A DNA stretch of 64,000 nt from Thermoproteota archaeon (GCA_027492035.1 JAOZFT010000004.1:248001-312000), one strand, 5' to 3'; shown: positions 33,456 through 42,511, counted from the stretch's first letter. Numbers and translations: made by a program. Notes: generated by a model not told the origin, from the sequence alone.

Positions 33456-33980
33456 CTATATAGCAATTACTTTTTTTCCCTTTTCTGAAGGCAAAATTTT
33501 TACTTTAGCATTAGGGTATTTAAAATAAATTTCTCTTCCATCAAATAACCTATCCAGAAAAACAGCTAATGCAGCTATTTCGGAATGTGGTTGGTTAGTT
33601 ACTGAAATGTTATAATCTGAAACTTCATACACCCAACCAGGCACTTTCTCCGCTCCTACCACAACCATGATTTTTTTTTCCTCCCTAAGTTCATTCACTT
33701 TTTCCAATAAGGGCACACCATACATCGTTAAATGAACAACCACCCCTCCCTTCTTTCTCCATTCCAGAACTAGTTCTCTAGGTTTTTCGGTTGAGTTTAC
33801 TTGGAACTTTCCTCCAAAGATTTCACAAACCCTTTTTACCCTTTCTTCTATTTCTTTTTCGTAAATGTTTGCGAAAATTATTTCCTTAGCTCCGAAGGCT
33901 CTAGCAACTAAAGCTACATGTGTACTAACTCTTTTATCCCTACTTAACCTATGCCCAAGCCTTAAAACCACAATTTCCAT
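33456..33980 (-). CDS. trm56: tRNA (cytidine56-2'-O)-methyltransferase Trm56
   Basis: VVLRLGHRLSRDKRVSTHVA at the N-terminus is the distinctive aTrm56 opening. The SPOUT knot follows with VVVGAEKVPGWVYEVSDYNI and VTNQPHSEIAALAVFLDR. The enzyme 2'-O-methylates C56 in the T loop of archaeal tRNAs. At 174 residues it has the SPOUT core without long extensions. Convergent with mbf1, with 10 nt between stops. Confidence 0.95.
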   Translation of the reverse strand: MEIVVLRLGHRLSRDKRVSTHVALVARAFGAKEIIFANIYEKEIEERVKRVCEIFGGKFQVNSTEKPRELVLEWRKKGGVVVHLTMYGVPLLEKVNELREEKKIMVVVGAEKVPGWVYEVSDYNISVTNQPHSEIAALAVFLDRLFDGREIYFKYPNAKVKILPSEKGKKVIAI

Positions 33981-34098
33981 TAATCCTCTCCATTTTTGGA
34001 AAGGGATAAATGTATAAATTTATATTTTTCATTTACCCTTACAACCTCTTAAAAACAAAAAAAGTTAAATTCTTCCAGTTTAGAAAGGGGAGGCTTTT

Positions 34099-34614
34099 AT
34101 GTCACTTACTTTGCAACATATTGAGAAGTATCCTTTTTTTGATGTTATTGAGCAAATAGCAGGAGAAGAAGCATGTGAAATAGTGAAATCTCTTCTCTTC
34201 GAAGATAAAACAATTAAAGAGATAGCTAAAGACACAGGGTTAAAAATTAACTTAATAAGGAAAGTACTGTATAAATTAAACAAATACTATATTGCCACTT
34301 ACGAAAAAAGCGAGAAGAAAATAAACCCTATCTTCAGGGAGTTCACATGGAGATTTAACCCTCAAGCAGTTGTGAAGTATGTAGAGAAGAGAAAAGAAGT
34401 TCTAATTGATAACTTAAAAAAGAACCTTAATTACCTAAGCCAAAAACAAGTATTCTTCTGCGGAAACCAAGGCTGCTCAACCTATGATTTCGAAAAAGCC
34501 TTTGAATTAAATTTTAAATGCCCTAACTGTAATACCGCTTTGAAACTTCTAGATTCCACAACTACAATAAATAAAATAAAGACCTTCCTAAGCAAAGTCT
34601 ACACAAATTACTAA
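34099..34614 (+). CDS. tfe: Transcription factor E (TFE alpha)
   Basis: An N-terminal winged helix (about 5-85, with IKEIAKDTGLKINLIRKVLYKL) is followed by a coiled linker and a C-terminal zinc ribbon, CGNQGC and CPNC around residues 121-145. TFE stabilises the open promoter complex by contacting the polymerase clamp. The start ATG follows GGGGAGG. The tRNA-Val(TAC) gene begins 42 nt after its stop. Confidence 0.95.
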   Translation: MSLTLQHIEKYPFFDVIEQIAGEEACEIVKSLLFEDKTIKEIAKDTGLKINLIRKVLYKLNKYYIATYEKSEKKINPIFREFTWRFNPQAVVKYVEKRKEVLIDNLKKNLNYLSQKQVFFCGNQGCSTYDFEKAFELNFKCPNCNTALKLLDSTTTINKIKTFLSKVYTNY

Positions 34615-34655
34615 TGGAAACGATCTTATTTTAAATTTGTTTATCCTAAACCTGT

Positions 34656-34745
34656 GGGCCGGTGGTCTAGACGGCTATGACGTCGCCCTTACGTGACATT
34701 TGCTGAGTAAGGCGGAGGTCGTGGGTTCGAATCCCACCCGGCCCA
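34656..34745 (+). tRNA. tRNA-Val(TAC) with anticodon-loop intron
   Basis: Acceptor GGGCCGG/CCGGCCC and T arm identical to tRNA-Val(GAC). A 16-nt intron (34694-34709) at 37/38 has central helix CTTA/TGAG and bulges CGT and TAA. Splicing yields loop CTTACGA and anticodon TAC in a 74-nt tRNA. The D arm has the same T13-T22 mismatch as the other Val gene. Confidence 0.94.
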
Positions 34746-35420
34746 CTAAATTTTTTTAAGTGAATCCTTAAGTTTTTAACATGGCTTCAACCTTTAACTT
34801 AACTTGATGAGAGTTGCCAATAAATATTCTTACCTTCTTTCAGGATGTGGATGTTCAATAACCTCTCCGCCTCCCCTAATCATGATAGGGTGAGTTAAAA
34901 CCTAAAAGATCACCAAAAAGACTAAAGCCAATAATTACGTATAAAACGCCTTGGTGCATCCTCCCCCATTTTTCATCTCACTTCTCCTTTACTCCCAAAA
35001 TGTTTAAAGTCTGCGTTTAAATAAATACAATTCAAATAAATCCTTCTAGTTTAAAACGCTATGTCTTTGTACAGTTGTACAAACCACTTGCACAAGGAAA
35101 GGTTGACACTGTTGGGGACACCATTCCCAACGTCATTGAAGAGCTTATATCGTAAAAAAGAGGAGGAAATTTACAATAAAATTATAAAACGATTTTGAAG
35201 AGAAGCAGAAAGGACCGACGTTTAGAGCTGGTTTTAGATTTAAAAACGCTCATATGAGAAGTGATATATGGTTGATCCCTCGAATTTATTCTTAAGAAGG
35301 ATTCTTCTGTTACAATTTTAACTAATACACTAACTAATCTTTCTTTTCTTATATATCTTATATAATAAGCGTTCTCATTTATTGATTTAATTAGCTTATT
35401 CGTTACTTGCCTATAAGGCT
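34746..35420 (+). other. Decayed intergenic region with gene remnants
   Basis: No intact gene. On the plus strand, about 35013-35155 is open and encodes VFVQLYKPLAQGKVDTVGDT and on to IEELIS before TAA, a coding-like C-terminal end without a start codon. Other stretches are A/T-rich with scattered stops. Together with the frameshifted remnant just downstream it marks a patch of gene loss next to tRNA-Val. Confidence 0.45.
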
Positions 35421-35760
35421 TTATAGCTTGGAAATAGCATAAATCCAGAAATTCACGTCCAAAGTTTCCAGAGTCTCTTTTTCATCTTTGTCGTAGATGT
35501 AAATTGTGCCACTCCTAACTTCACCAGCTAATTTCTCGTCTCCTTTGGAGATCCATTCAACTTTAAGCTCGTAGCCTAGCCTAAACTTGTTTTTCAATCT
35601 CTCAATCTCTTTTTTAAGCTCCTTCCTAAGTTTAAAGCTTAACCCTTTTAAAGCTCGATTAGTTCTTCCTTTCTATGGTTTAAGGCATCCTCTTCACTAT
35701 GTTTCCTTTTGTAAAGGGTTTTCTTTGTTGATTTACCCTGTTCCTTTTAAAAAAAGAGAT
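35421..35760 (-). pseudogene. Frameshifted remnant of an unknown archaeal gene
   Basis: Reading leftwards, one frame encodes KRKHSEEDALNHRKEELIEL and stops. A second, overlapping frame continues LRKELKKEIERLKNKF, then ELKVEWISKGDEKLAGEV, IYIYDKDEKETLETL and ends SKL-stop. Joining needs one frameshift, so the gene is broken. The sequence is strongly coding-like (charged helix, then beta strands) but I do not recognise the family. No start codon fits the 5' end. Confidence 0.5.
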
Positions 35761-35823
35761 AGTTAAAAAGGAAACTTAAGTTTTTAAAAAGTGGAGTTTT
35801 GTGTTTGGAGGTGTTTTGAATTA

Positions 35824-36264
35824 ATGAGGGTTTGTGTTACATCTCACTTTTCGATCGCTCACGTTGTGAAAAGACGAAACAGCTGGGAGACACTTCACGG
35901 CCATAATTACAAGGCTGTTTTATGTGTTGAAAAAGAATTAGATGAATTAGGGATGGTTATGGATTTTAAAGACTTAAAACTTGTTTTAAATGGAATAATT
36001 AAGAAACTGGATCATAAAACTCTCCTGCCAAGTAAAAACAAGGAAATTAATTTACGACTTGAGGGAAATTTAGCGTCTTTTCAAATTAGAAATAAAAAAT
36101 ACACTTTACCCTTGGAAGATGTAGAATTAATTCCTACCACGAATGTAACCGCTGAAGAAGTTGCACTCTACCTAGTTTCTAAATTAAGAGAAAAAATTCA
36201 GGCTTCAAAACTTGAGTTATCAATTTACGAAAGCCCTGACATGTTTGTGGTTGAGAGGGTTTAA
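35824..36264 (+). CDS. 6-pyruvoyltetrahydropterin synthase family protein (COG0720), ExxHGH type
   Basis: Zinc ligands are visible in TSHFSIAHV and HGHNYKA. The stretch SWETLHGHN gives E-x-x-H-G-H and there is no Cys at the usual catalytic place, unlike QueD. In characterised relatives this substitution produces 6-hydroxymethyl-7,8-dihydropterin from dihydroneopterin, replacing FolB. The dihydropteroate synthase gene 3 nt downstream supports a pterin-cofactor role. ATG 35824 is chosen because GGAGGTG lies 8 nt before it. Confidence 0.82.
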   Translation: MRVCVTSHFSIAHVVKRRNSWETLHGHNYKAVLCVEKELDELGMVMDFKDLKLVLNGIIKKLDHKTLLPSKNKEINLRLEGNLASFQIRNKKYTLPLEDVELIPTTNVTAEEVALYLVSKLREKIQASKLELSIYESPDMFVVERV

Positions 36265-36267
36265 AAA

Positions 36268-37479
36268 ATGTTTCTGAAGGCTGAACTTGGGAAATTGAAA
36301 GTAGGTCTTGGAGAAAAAGTTGCGGTAGTAGCTGTAATGAATTTAAGTCCTGAATCCTTTTATAAACCCTCTGTGCAAACGCGTGAAAATGCTTTAATTT
36401 ATGCACAGAAATGTATAGAGGAAGGAGCAGATATAATAGACGTGGGGGCTGTTTCCTCTGCCCCCCCAAGTATTTACGGGTTAAAGGAAAAAATTTCTGT
36501 TAGAGAAGAAATTAAAAGATTAGAACCCGTACTAAAGGAGCTAACGGCCAATTTAAGCATTCCTCTTTCTGTGGACACTCACAGGTGGGAGGCAGCAGAA
36601 TTAGCCCTTAAAAAGGGTGTAAACATTATAAATGACATTAGTGGATTTAAAAAAGACTTGAGAGTGGCGGAGAAAGTGGCTGAATACGGTGCATCAGCTT
36701 TCCTTATGGCTTGTAAACAGGAGCCAGGCGATGTTTGTGGAATAAATGAAATATGTAAAGTTTTGGGTGATAGCTTAGCTATAGCTTCATCTTCAGGTGT
36801 GAACCTTAACAAAATTGTTCTTGACCCGGGAGTAGGATTTGGCAAAGATCCACAATGTGACTTAAAAATATTAAGGGATTTAAGGAGGTTTTACTTGTTG
36901 GGTAGGCCCATCATGGTTGGTGTTTCCCGTAAACACTTTATAGGTGAATGCTTAGGAGGAGTTCCCCCTGAGGAAAGACTAATAGGTTCTTTAGCCGCAA
37001 CTTCCATTGCTGTTTTTAAAGGTGCACATGTAATCCGCACCCATGACGTTAAGGAAACTGTTGAAGCAGTGAAAGTTGCTGAAAGAATTAGAGGAGACAT
37101 TAAGACTTTGTCTTCTGGTTGCGTTTCAGCTGTGGACATAGATTTTTTGGAAACATGTGAGGACTTAGAAAATTACTTGTTTACGTTGGGGGTTGGTAAA
37201 GAAGGGATTAAAAGAATGCGTGAGAAGGGAGTGTTTCATGTTTTCCTTTTACGAAACTTAAGCACTCCTGCAGTGTTGGTTTTAAAACAATTATTCCTTG
37301 CTGCGGGGGGTGAGTTAGCAACTCATAAAGATGTCATAGATTTCAATATTGAGAGGTCAGATGTTTTAGTTTTAGCTACTGAGGAACAAGTTAGGAAAGT
37401 TGTTAAGAACCTTAGAACAAACTCTTTTGGTTTAAGAGAGGTTAAGTTTGTACTTGAAAGAATGTTGGAGATGGGATAG
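36268..37479 (+). CDS. Dihydropteroate synthase-like protein
   Basis: The pterin-binding TIM barrel is clear: VVAVMNLSPESFYKPS, GADIIDVGAVSSAPP, LSVDTHRWEAAELALKKG, INDISGF, LDPGVGFGKD and GVSRKHFIG. A further C-terminal 130 residues are not part of the bacterial enzyme; they recall the longer archaeal DHPS-like proteins proposed to act in methanopterin-type cofactor synthesis. Length 403. It follows the PTPS-family gene by 3 nt and precedes the dephospho-CoA kinase gene. Confidence 0.88.
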   Translation: MFLKAELGKLKVGLGEKVAVVAVMNLSPESFYKPSVQTRENALIYAQKCIEEGADIIDVGAVSSAPPSIYGLKEKISVREEIKRLEPVLKELTANLSIPLSVDTHRWEAAELALKKGVNIINDISGFKKDLRVAEKVAEYGASAFLMACKQEPGDVCGINEICKVLGDSLAIASSSGVNLNKIVLDPGVGFGKDPQCDLKILRDLRRFYLLGRPIMVGVSRKHFIGECLGGVPPEERLIGSLAATSIAVFKGAHVIRTHDVKETVEAVKVAERIRGDIKTLSSGCVSAVDIDFLETCEDLENYLFTLGVGKEGIKRMREKGVFHVFLLRNLSTPAVLVLKQLFLAAGGELATHKDVIDFNIERSDVLVLATEEQVRKVVKNLRTNSFGLREVKFVLERMLEMG

Positions 37480-37509
37480 TATGCTTTTTAAGGGATTTAA
37501 AGGTGGTTT

Positions 37510-38022
37510 GTGACGATATCTCGTGATTTACGTCTTTCAGCTGGAACTCTTGAGAAGGAATTGAAGAAACCGAAAGGAGAACTTTTCAAGAAGTTTCAGG
37601 AACTTGATAAAGTCTTGTTAGAAGCCAAGTACTTAGTTACTGTCGGTGACTTTGTTTCCTTTTCAGCTTTAGAAAACAATATTCAACCTAACCTGATGAT
37701 TATAGATAGGAAAGTTGAAAGGAAAGAATTTGTTTTTAGAATCCCAAACAACTACCTTCTGCTTAACACAATCAACCCTAAAGGGTTTGTAACTGTTAAG
37801 GCTTTTAAGGCTGTTAAAGAATCACTTAAACTTATTGGGACTGGTTTTAGGGTTTGTTTAATTGTTTGTGGTGAGGAAGATTTGTTAGGGTTCCCGGTTG
37901 TTTTACTTTTCCCATTAAGCACTGTAATGTTGTATGGGCAGCCTGGTGAAGGAATTGTAGCTGTCAAAATAGATAACGAAAGCAAAAACGAAGCAAAAAA
38001 GCTTCTTTCCCTTTTTGAGTAA
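37510..38022 (+). CDS. GTP-dependent dephospho-CoA kinase (DUF359)
   Basis: The DUF359 landmarks are present: VGDFVSFSALENNIQPNLMIIDRKVER, KAVKE, VCGEEDLLGFPVVLLFPLS and VMLYGQPGEGIVAVKI (quoted in part). This archaeal enzyme performs the last step of CoA synthesis with GTP. The start GTG 37513 or the TTG/GTG nearby cannot be separated. It ends a three-gene cofactor operon with the PTPS and DHPS genes. Confidence 0.9.
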   Translation: MTISRDLRLSAGTLEKELKKPKGELFKKFQELDKVLLEAKYLVTVGDFVSFSALENNIQPNLMIIDRKVERKEFVFRIPNNYLLLNTINPKGFVTVKAFKAVKESLKLIGTGFRVCLIVCGEEDLLGFPVVLLFPLSTVMLYGQPGEGIVAVKIDNESKNEAKKLLSLFE

Positions 38023-38033
38023 GGGTCTCTTTT

Positions 38034-39140
38034 CTAACTTAACCAGTCCCTTTCCTCCATTTTCTTAGGAATGTAGACATCTGACAAGTAAGTTATGTTT
38101 TTTGAACACAAGGCCTGGACTTCAGCTTTTTCCTTCCTTTCTAGCATTAACTGGAATTCTTCTTGGTACCTTTTGTTTTTAAACCATGGATAATTACTTA
38201 TTTCACTTAACCTTTTTATATCTGCTTCAGTCATTTTTAACCTTGCATATTTAGGCACTTTATATTTATCTAAGTCGCTTGGAAGTAGGCCAAGTAATTT
38301 AGCGTCTTGTGTGGCTAGTCTAGGTGTGTCGAAAGAGAGCTGTATAGAACCTCTTTTATAAACGCTTGCTATGTAAAAACCGTAAGGGTCGCTGTCCACC
38401 AAAATATAAACTGGCAGTTTCAATTCTTCCCTTAATCTTTTAACGAATCTACGAGTTGCTACATCTGCTTGACCTTTACCTGTGACAAGTATACACTTCT
38501 GTTTCTTCCATATTTTGTCTTCAACCAGTCTGAAAAAAGCTGCATCCTTTTCAATCACTAAAACGTACTCTGCACCATAATCTACAAATTCTACTTCGTC
38601 CACTAAGGGAGTTATTGACCAACCGCCTGTGCCCAGTCTGGAGCAATCAATTAAATCCCCCTTATCCCTGATTTTTATTTCCCCTACGCAAACTCCTTTC
38701 GCACTTGCAATTACTCCTAAGTTTTCTCTGTATACCCCCATCATAGCCGCTATGTCTTCTATTATTGCGTCTGATTCATTCTGCGTCTCAAAAATATATG
38801 CTCTGTTATAGAAGATGTCTCTTAACTGGGCGTGAATATTTCTTCTTAAAAGTTCAGTTATTGTGGAACTTACAGCAACTGTTTGAGTGAATTTTCTGAC
38901 GTTTTTCATGTTAAAGAAGTCTCTTTTCATTAAAATCTTTTTCAATAGAATTAAGTCTTTCTCTTCATCGTAAACTACTACCTCCTTTTTTCTAGCAGGT
39001 ATTTCAAGGAAAGGGTTTTGTCTTTTCCTTATTTGTGAAAGGATTCTAAGGAAAATTTCATTTAACATTTTGTCAATTAGTTTTTCCCTTTCTATTTTCT
39101 CCGCAAGAATTATATATTCCTCATTTTCCTTCTTTTTCAA
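38034..39140 (-). CDS. top6A: DNA topoisomerase VI subunit A
   Basis: A Spo11/Top6A protein of 368 residues. The winged-helix CAP region has LRDIFYNRAYIF with the catalytic Tyr candidate, and the Toprim domain has LVTGKGQADVATRRFV and the metal-binding VDSDPYGFYIASVYK. It makes the transient double-strand break in an A2B2 enzyme that relaxes supercoils and decatenates. Its ATG overlaps the top6B stop (4 nt). Confidence 0.97.
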   Translation of the reverse strand: MKKKENEEYIILAEKIEREKLIDKMLNEIFLRILSQIRKRQNPFLEIPARKKEVVVYDEEKDLILLKKILMKRDFFNMKNVRKFTQTVAVSSTITELLRRNIHAQLRDIFYNRAYIFETQNESDAIIEDIAAMMGVYRENLGVIASAKGVCVGEIKIRDKGDLIDCSRLGTGGWSITPLVDEVEFVDYGAEYVLVIEKDAAFFRLVEDKIWKKQKCILVTGKGQADVATRRFVKRLREELKLPVYILVDSDPYGFYIASVYKRGSIQLSFDTPRLATQDAKLLGLLPSDLDKYKVPKYARLKMTEADIKRLSEISNYPWFKNKRYQEEFQLMLERKEKAEVQALCSKNITYLSDVYIPKKMEERDWLS

Positions 39141-40666
39141 GTGAAACCTCCTCCCGATATTTTCTCAGAAACAAAGTTGAGAAATTCTCTTCTCACCTTT
39201 TCTTCATCCACTCCCTTCACTGTTTCAGCTATGAATCTTGAAACAAGTTCTGCGTGTTTACTGAATAATTTGAAAGCCTTCATTTTCCTTTCCTTTGCCT
39301 CTTTTTTATGCAGGAAATTTTGTAACTCTTTACAAACTTTTAAAATACCTAAATGTATTTCTCTTCTTATTTCAGGTTTGTTTGCAATGTATTCCTTACC
39401 TAAGGTTTTGTAAGGTACACTTGTTGAACAGATATGTACAAAGACAGCTAAGGGTGAATTTGTCTTTACATCATACCTTTTCCAATTTATTTTCTTTATT
39501 ACTCTTGTTGAAACGTCGTTCCATTCATCGTAGAGTAAAGGTATCCTGTTTGCGAATCTGTACAGTTTAATTTCTTCATTTACAGGGATCTTGCCACCCC
39601 AAGCTAAAGCCACTTCCACAATGAAAGGGTGTCCTTCATAGGCTTTCGGTGGTCTTTGAGTGGCGGTTACAAATTCAGGTTCCAAAACCCTTTTTATACC
39701 CATTACAAACGTCTCTACCCCTATCGGAGCAAGTGAAGATGCATCTGGAGGCTTTATTCCTTCGAAATTCCTTAGCCCTTTCACTATCCTTCTTTTCTCT
39801 CCTTCGCTTAACTCTTTAACCCTTTTATTTGGATCCACTTTTGCCATTTCCAAAATCTTTAGACTTGTTTTCTTCCCTAAAGCTTGAAACTCCTTTCTAA
39901 GAAAATTAATTACTTTATCCCTTTCTCTCCTCCTGCATAATCTGTTAAATAATTCGAAATTCGCTCCTTTTGGGTGAGGTTTTGATTCCTTCGGTGTGGA
40001 AGGTACTTCTTTTGTTACTCTTCCATAAATGATTCTGTTTCCATCAGGCTCAATAAATTCGATAGTTGCGTAGGGGGCAACCATTGCTGTTTGTTTTATA
40101 TACTCTATGATTTTGTCTCTAGACCTTTTATAGTTTCCCTCAATCCATAACTCTATGATTGTCCCATGTTTATTTGTATTATTTAATTCAACAGCTTCTT
40201 CTAGGTTTCTAGGTTCTGTGACAGGTAAATTGTTTAATATGTCAATCTTTATTTTTAAATCGGTTATGTAATCCTTAGTGATCGAAACAACATGTACTGG
40301 CTTCTGAGTTGTTATTTGCCCATACATAACGGCCATTGTTCCTCCCATTCCGAACCTTCCCCTATGCTGTTTCATCATGTACTTTGAAGAATAAAAAACT
40401 TTGCCGAAGCTTTCAGGTATGTTTTCTGGTGGAATACCAGGTCCGTTATCTTCAACTACTATCTTGAACATATTCTTCTCTTCTTCTTCCAGTTTCACTT
40501 TTATATCAGGTAAATAACCAGCTGTTTCGCAAGCGTCTAAACTGTTTTCCACAAGTTCACGTACTGCAGTATAAAGTGCTCTACCAGGGTTGTCAAAACC
40601 ACAGACATCCATGTTTTCATAAAAGAAGTCAGCTGGTGATTTCTCTTTGAAGGTTTCATTACCCAT
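39137..40666 (-). CDS. top6B: DNA topoisomerase VI subunit B
   Basis: GHKL ATPase motifs in order: ELVENSLDACE, VEDNGPGIPPENI, RGRFGMGGTMAVMYG; then the H2TH region and the transducer domain (KPPDASSLAPIG to CSTSVPYKTLGKE). It couples ATP hydrolysis to strand passage with subunit A, encoded immediately downstream. 509 residues, near the usual archaeal length. Upstream intergenic DNA to the rhomboid gene (157 nt) must hold divergent promoters. Confidence 0.97.
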   Translation of the reverse strand: MGNETFKEKSPADFFYENMDVCGFDNPGRALYTAVRELVENSLDACETAGYLPDIKVKLEEEEKNMFKIVVEDNGPGIPPENIPESFGKVFYSSKYMMKQHRGRFGMGGTMAVMYGQITTQKPVHVVSITKDYITDLKIKIDILNNLPVTEPRNLEEAVELNNTNKHGTIIELWIEGNYKRSRDKIIEYIKQTAMVAPYATIEFIEPDGNRIIYGRVTKEVPSTPKESKPHPKGANFELFNRLCRRRERDKVINFLRKEFQALGKKTSLKILEMAKVDPNKRVKELSEGEKRRIVKGLRNFEGIKPPDASSLAPIGVETFVMGIKRVLEPEFVTATQRPPKAYEGHPFIVEVALAWGGKIPVNEEIKLYRFANRIPLLYDEWNDVSTRVIKKINWKRYDVKTNSPLAVFVHICSTSVPYKTLGKEYIANKPEIRREIHLGILKVCKELQNFLHKKEAKERKMKAFKLFSKHAELVSRFIAETVKGVDEEKVRREFLNFVSEKISGGGFT

Positions 40667-40823
40667 TGCACTTTTCCTCTTTAATTTTGATGTTTATGGA
40701 AAGAATTTTATTTTTTTTAAAATGTTTTAAAAGAATACTGATAAAGTAGTTATTCGTTCAAATTTAAATTATTTCCTTGCGATCGTCCTTTCTTGTTTCG
40801 ACAATTTTTTTAGGTGAGAAGAA

Positions 40824-41420
40824 ATGCATTTTCTCCTAATAACCTTTTTCGCTGGTTTGTTTTCATTCATAACAGGTTATTATCTTTACCGTAAACTCAA
40901 AATCCCCTTCACTAGCTTCATTTTTTCTCTCCTTCTTTTCGCATATTTAACCACCACTTCAGAAAACTTCTTCATTTCTATACCTTTCAACTACGTAGTT
41001 GATTTCGCTATGAACCTAGACACTTTCGTAAGGGGAAAATACTATGTAGCAGTTACATCTATTTTCCTGCATTTTAACTTTTTCCATTTATTCTTCAACT
41101 GTTTCGCTTTGTATCTGTTTGGAAAGTTTTACGAGGAAGTTTATGGTGTAAAGAAAGCATTCATTGTTTTCTTTCTTTCAGGAGTTATCTCAAATTTAGC
41201 ATACTCTGTTGCATTGCCTAAAGTTTACAGCTTAGGTGCTTCAGCCGCTATCCTTGGAATGTTCGGTGGTGTACTTTCCTATAAGCTCCAACATAAAACC
41301 AGTTTACTTCCAGACTTAGTAGTTGCCATTTTTTTAGTTTTAGGCGGCGGATTGCCTAACGTAAACATTGTAGCTCACTTAACAGGATTAGTTACTGGTT
41401 TTCTGTTATCTAAAAAATAA
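40824..41420 (+). CDS. Rhomboid-family intramembrane protease
   Basis: Six or so membrane helices in 198 residues. The rhomboid catalytic pair is visible: Ser in SLGASAAILGMFGG (GxSA) and His in NIVAHLTGLVTGFL. FLHFNFFHLFFNCFALYLFG matches the helix 2 H-x-x-x-N region. Substrates are unknown. Two hairpins follow its stop (41444-41474) and may end its transcript. Confidence 0.9.
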   Translation: MHFLLITFFAGLFSFITGYYLYRKLKIPFTSFIFSLLLFAYLTTTSENFFISIPFNYVVDFAMNLDTFVRGKYYVAVTSIFLHFNFFHLFFNCFALYLFGKFYEEVYGVKKAFIVFFLSGVISNLAYSVALPKVYSLGASAAILGMFGGVLSYKLQHKTSLLPDLVVAIFLVLGGGLPNVNIVAHLTGLVTGFLLSKK

Positions 41421-41443
41421 AAAGGAAACACTGTAATGAAATA

Positions 41444-41474
41444 TTCCTGAAAACAGGAACCTCCTTTGCGGAGG
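41444..41474 (+). terminator. Tandem hairpins after rhomboid gene
   Basis: TTCCTG-AAAA-CAGGAA (41444-41459) is directly followed by CCTCC-TTTGC-GGAGG (41460-41474). Both stems are perfect. They lie between the rhomboid stop and the tfb promoter palindrome, so they may terminate upstream transcription or form a leader structure. Confidence 0.45.
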
Positions 41475-41482
41475 AGGAAAAA

Positions 41483-41512
41483 TTATTTAAATTTTTCGAA
41501 AAATTTAAATAA
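41483..41512. promoter_or_regulatory. 30-bp perfect palindrome upstream of tfb containing TATA-like sequences
   Basis: TTATTTAAATTTTTC and its exact complement GAAAAATTTAAATAA form a gap-free 30-bp palindrome ending 3 nt before ATG 41516. Each arm has a TTTAAAT core. If the right arm is the TATA box, transcription would start near 41533, exactly at a second ATG (41534), giving a leaderless tfb mRNA. Confidence 0.55.
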
Positions 41513-41515
41513 AAA

Positions 41516-42511
41516 ATGGTAAATGATTACTTGATGAGAGAGAAAAGCGAAAAAACAAAAAAGAAACTGGTAATGGAAGAAATTACGAAATGTCCCTATT
41601 GCGGGGCAGATTCCAAGTATTTCTTCACAGACTCTAGGGAAGGAAAAATAATTTGTACAAAATGTGGGACAATAATCAGTGAAAGAATAATTGATAGGGG
41701 ACCTGAGTACCGTGTCTTTGACTCTGAAGATGTTGGGAAAGTAAGAGCTGGACCTCCTATTAGCCCAAGAGCCCTAGATTTAGGAGTAAACACAATAATA
41801 ACAGCAACAGGTGCAGAATACAGTGCAGGAAAAGTAAGGGACACGATTCTATATCACAGATTAAAAAAAATGGACAGCAGAACAAAAATGCATAATTCAC
41901 AAAGAAGGAATTTTGTAAAAGCAACCAGAGTTTTGGATAAAGTCACGCCAATCCTGAACCTGCCAGGTTACGTAAAAAATGAAGCCATAAAAATCTATAA
42001 ATACGTCCTACAGAACGATTTAGTAAAGGGCAGAAGTGTTGTCCCAATGATAGCTGGTGCAGTTTACATAGCCTGCCGCAGACACCAAATTCCACATCCG
42101 CTTAGACAAATAGCTCAAGCCTTCAATATAAAAGAGAAAGAACTTGGAAAAAGTTCAAGGCTTCTGATGAAAAAAGTAGGGATAAAAGTTTTACCTGCAG
42201 ATCCTGTAAGTTACGTACCCCAACTCTGTGCAAAACTTGGCCTACCCCCAAAAATCCAAACACTGGCTATGCAAATAATTGAAGAAGCAAAAAAAAGGAA
42301 CCTAGCCATAGGCAAAGACCCTAAAGGAACATCTGCGGCAGCTGTCTACTTAGCATGCAGGCTCCTAAAAGAACGGCAGACCCAACGGAAACTAGCTGAA
42401 TCAGCCGGTGTAACAGAAGTAACAGTTAGAAATAGGTACAAAAACATGAGAAAGGGGCTCATGGATTTAATAAATAAATATGAGAAAAAGAACAAAACAG
42501 GAGAAACCTGA
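41516..42511 (+). CDS. tfb: Transcription initiation factor TFB
   Basis: Zinc ribbon CPYCGADSKY...CTKCG (residues about 25-45), B-finger region VFDSEDVGKVRAGPP, then two cyclin repeats (PGYVKNEAIKIYKYVLQ and IGKDPKGTSAAAVYLACRLL). TFB recruits RNA polymerase to TBP-bound promoters. The start is uncertain: ATG 41516, ATG 41534 or ATG 41573; a palindromic TATA region just upstream favours the second as a leaderless start. 331 residues at most. Confidence 0.96.
   Translation: MVNDYLMREKSEKTKKKLVMEEITKCPYCGADSKYFFTDSREGKIICTKCGTIISERIIDRGPEYRVFDSEDVGKVRAGPPISPRALDLGVNTIITATGAEYSAGKVRDTILYHRLKKMDSRTKMHNSQRRNFVKATRVLDKVTPILNLPGYVKNEAIKIYKYVLQNDLVKGRSVVPMIAGAVYIACRRHQIPHPLRQIAQAFNIKEKELGKSSRLLMKKVGIKVLPADPVSYVPQLCAKLGLPPKIQTLAMQIIEEAKKRNLAIGKDPKGTSAAAVYLACRLLKERQTQRKLAESAGVTEVTVRNRYKNMRKGLMDLINKYEKKNKTGET

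Noticed and set aside
34800-34900. C/D box guide RNA suggested by TTGATGAG near 34805
   Set aside because: The first base does not fit box C well and no box D (CTGA) at suitable spacing was found.
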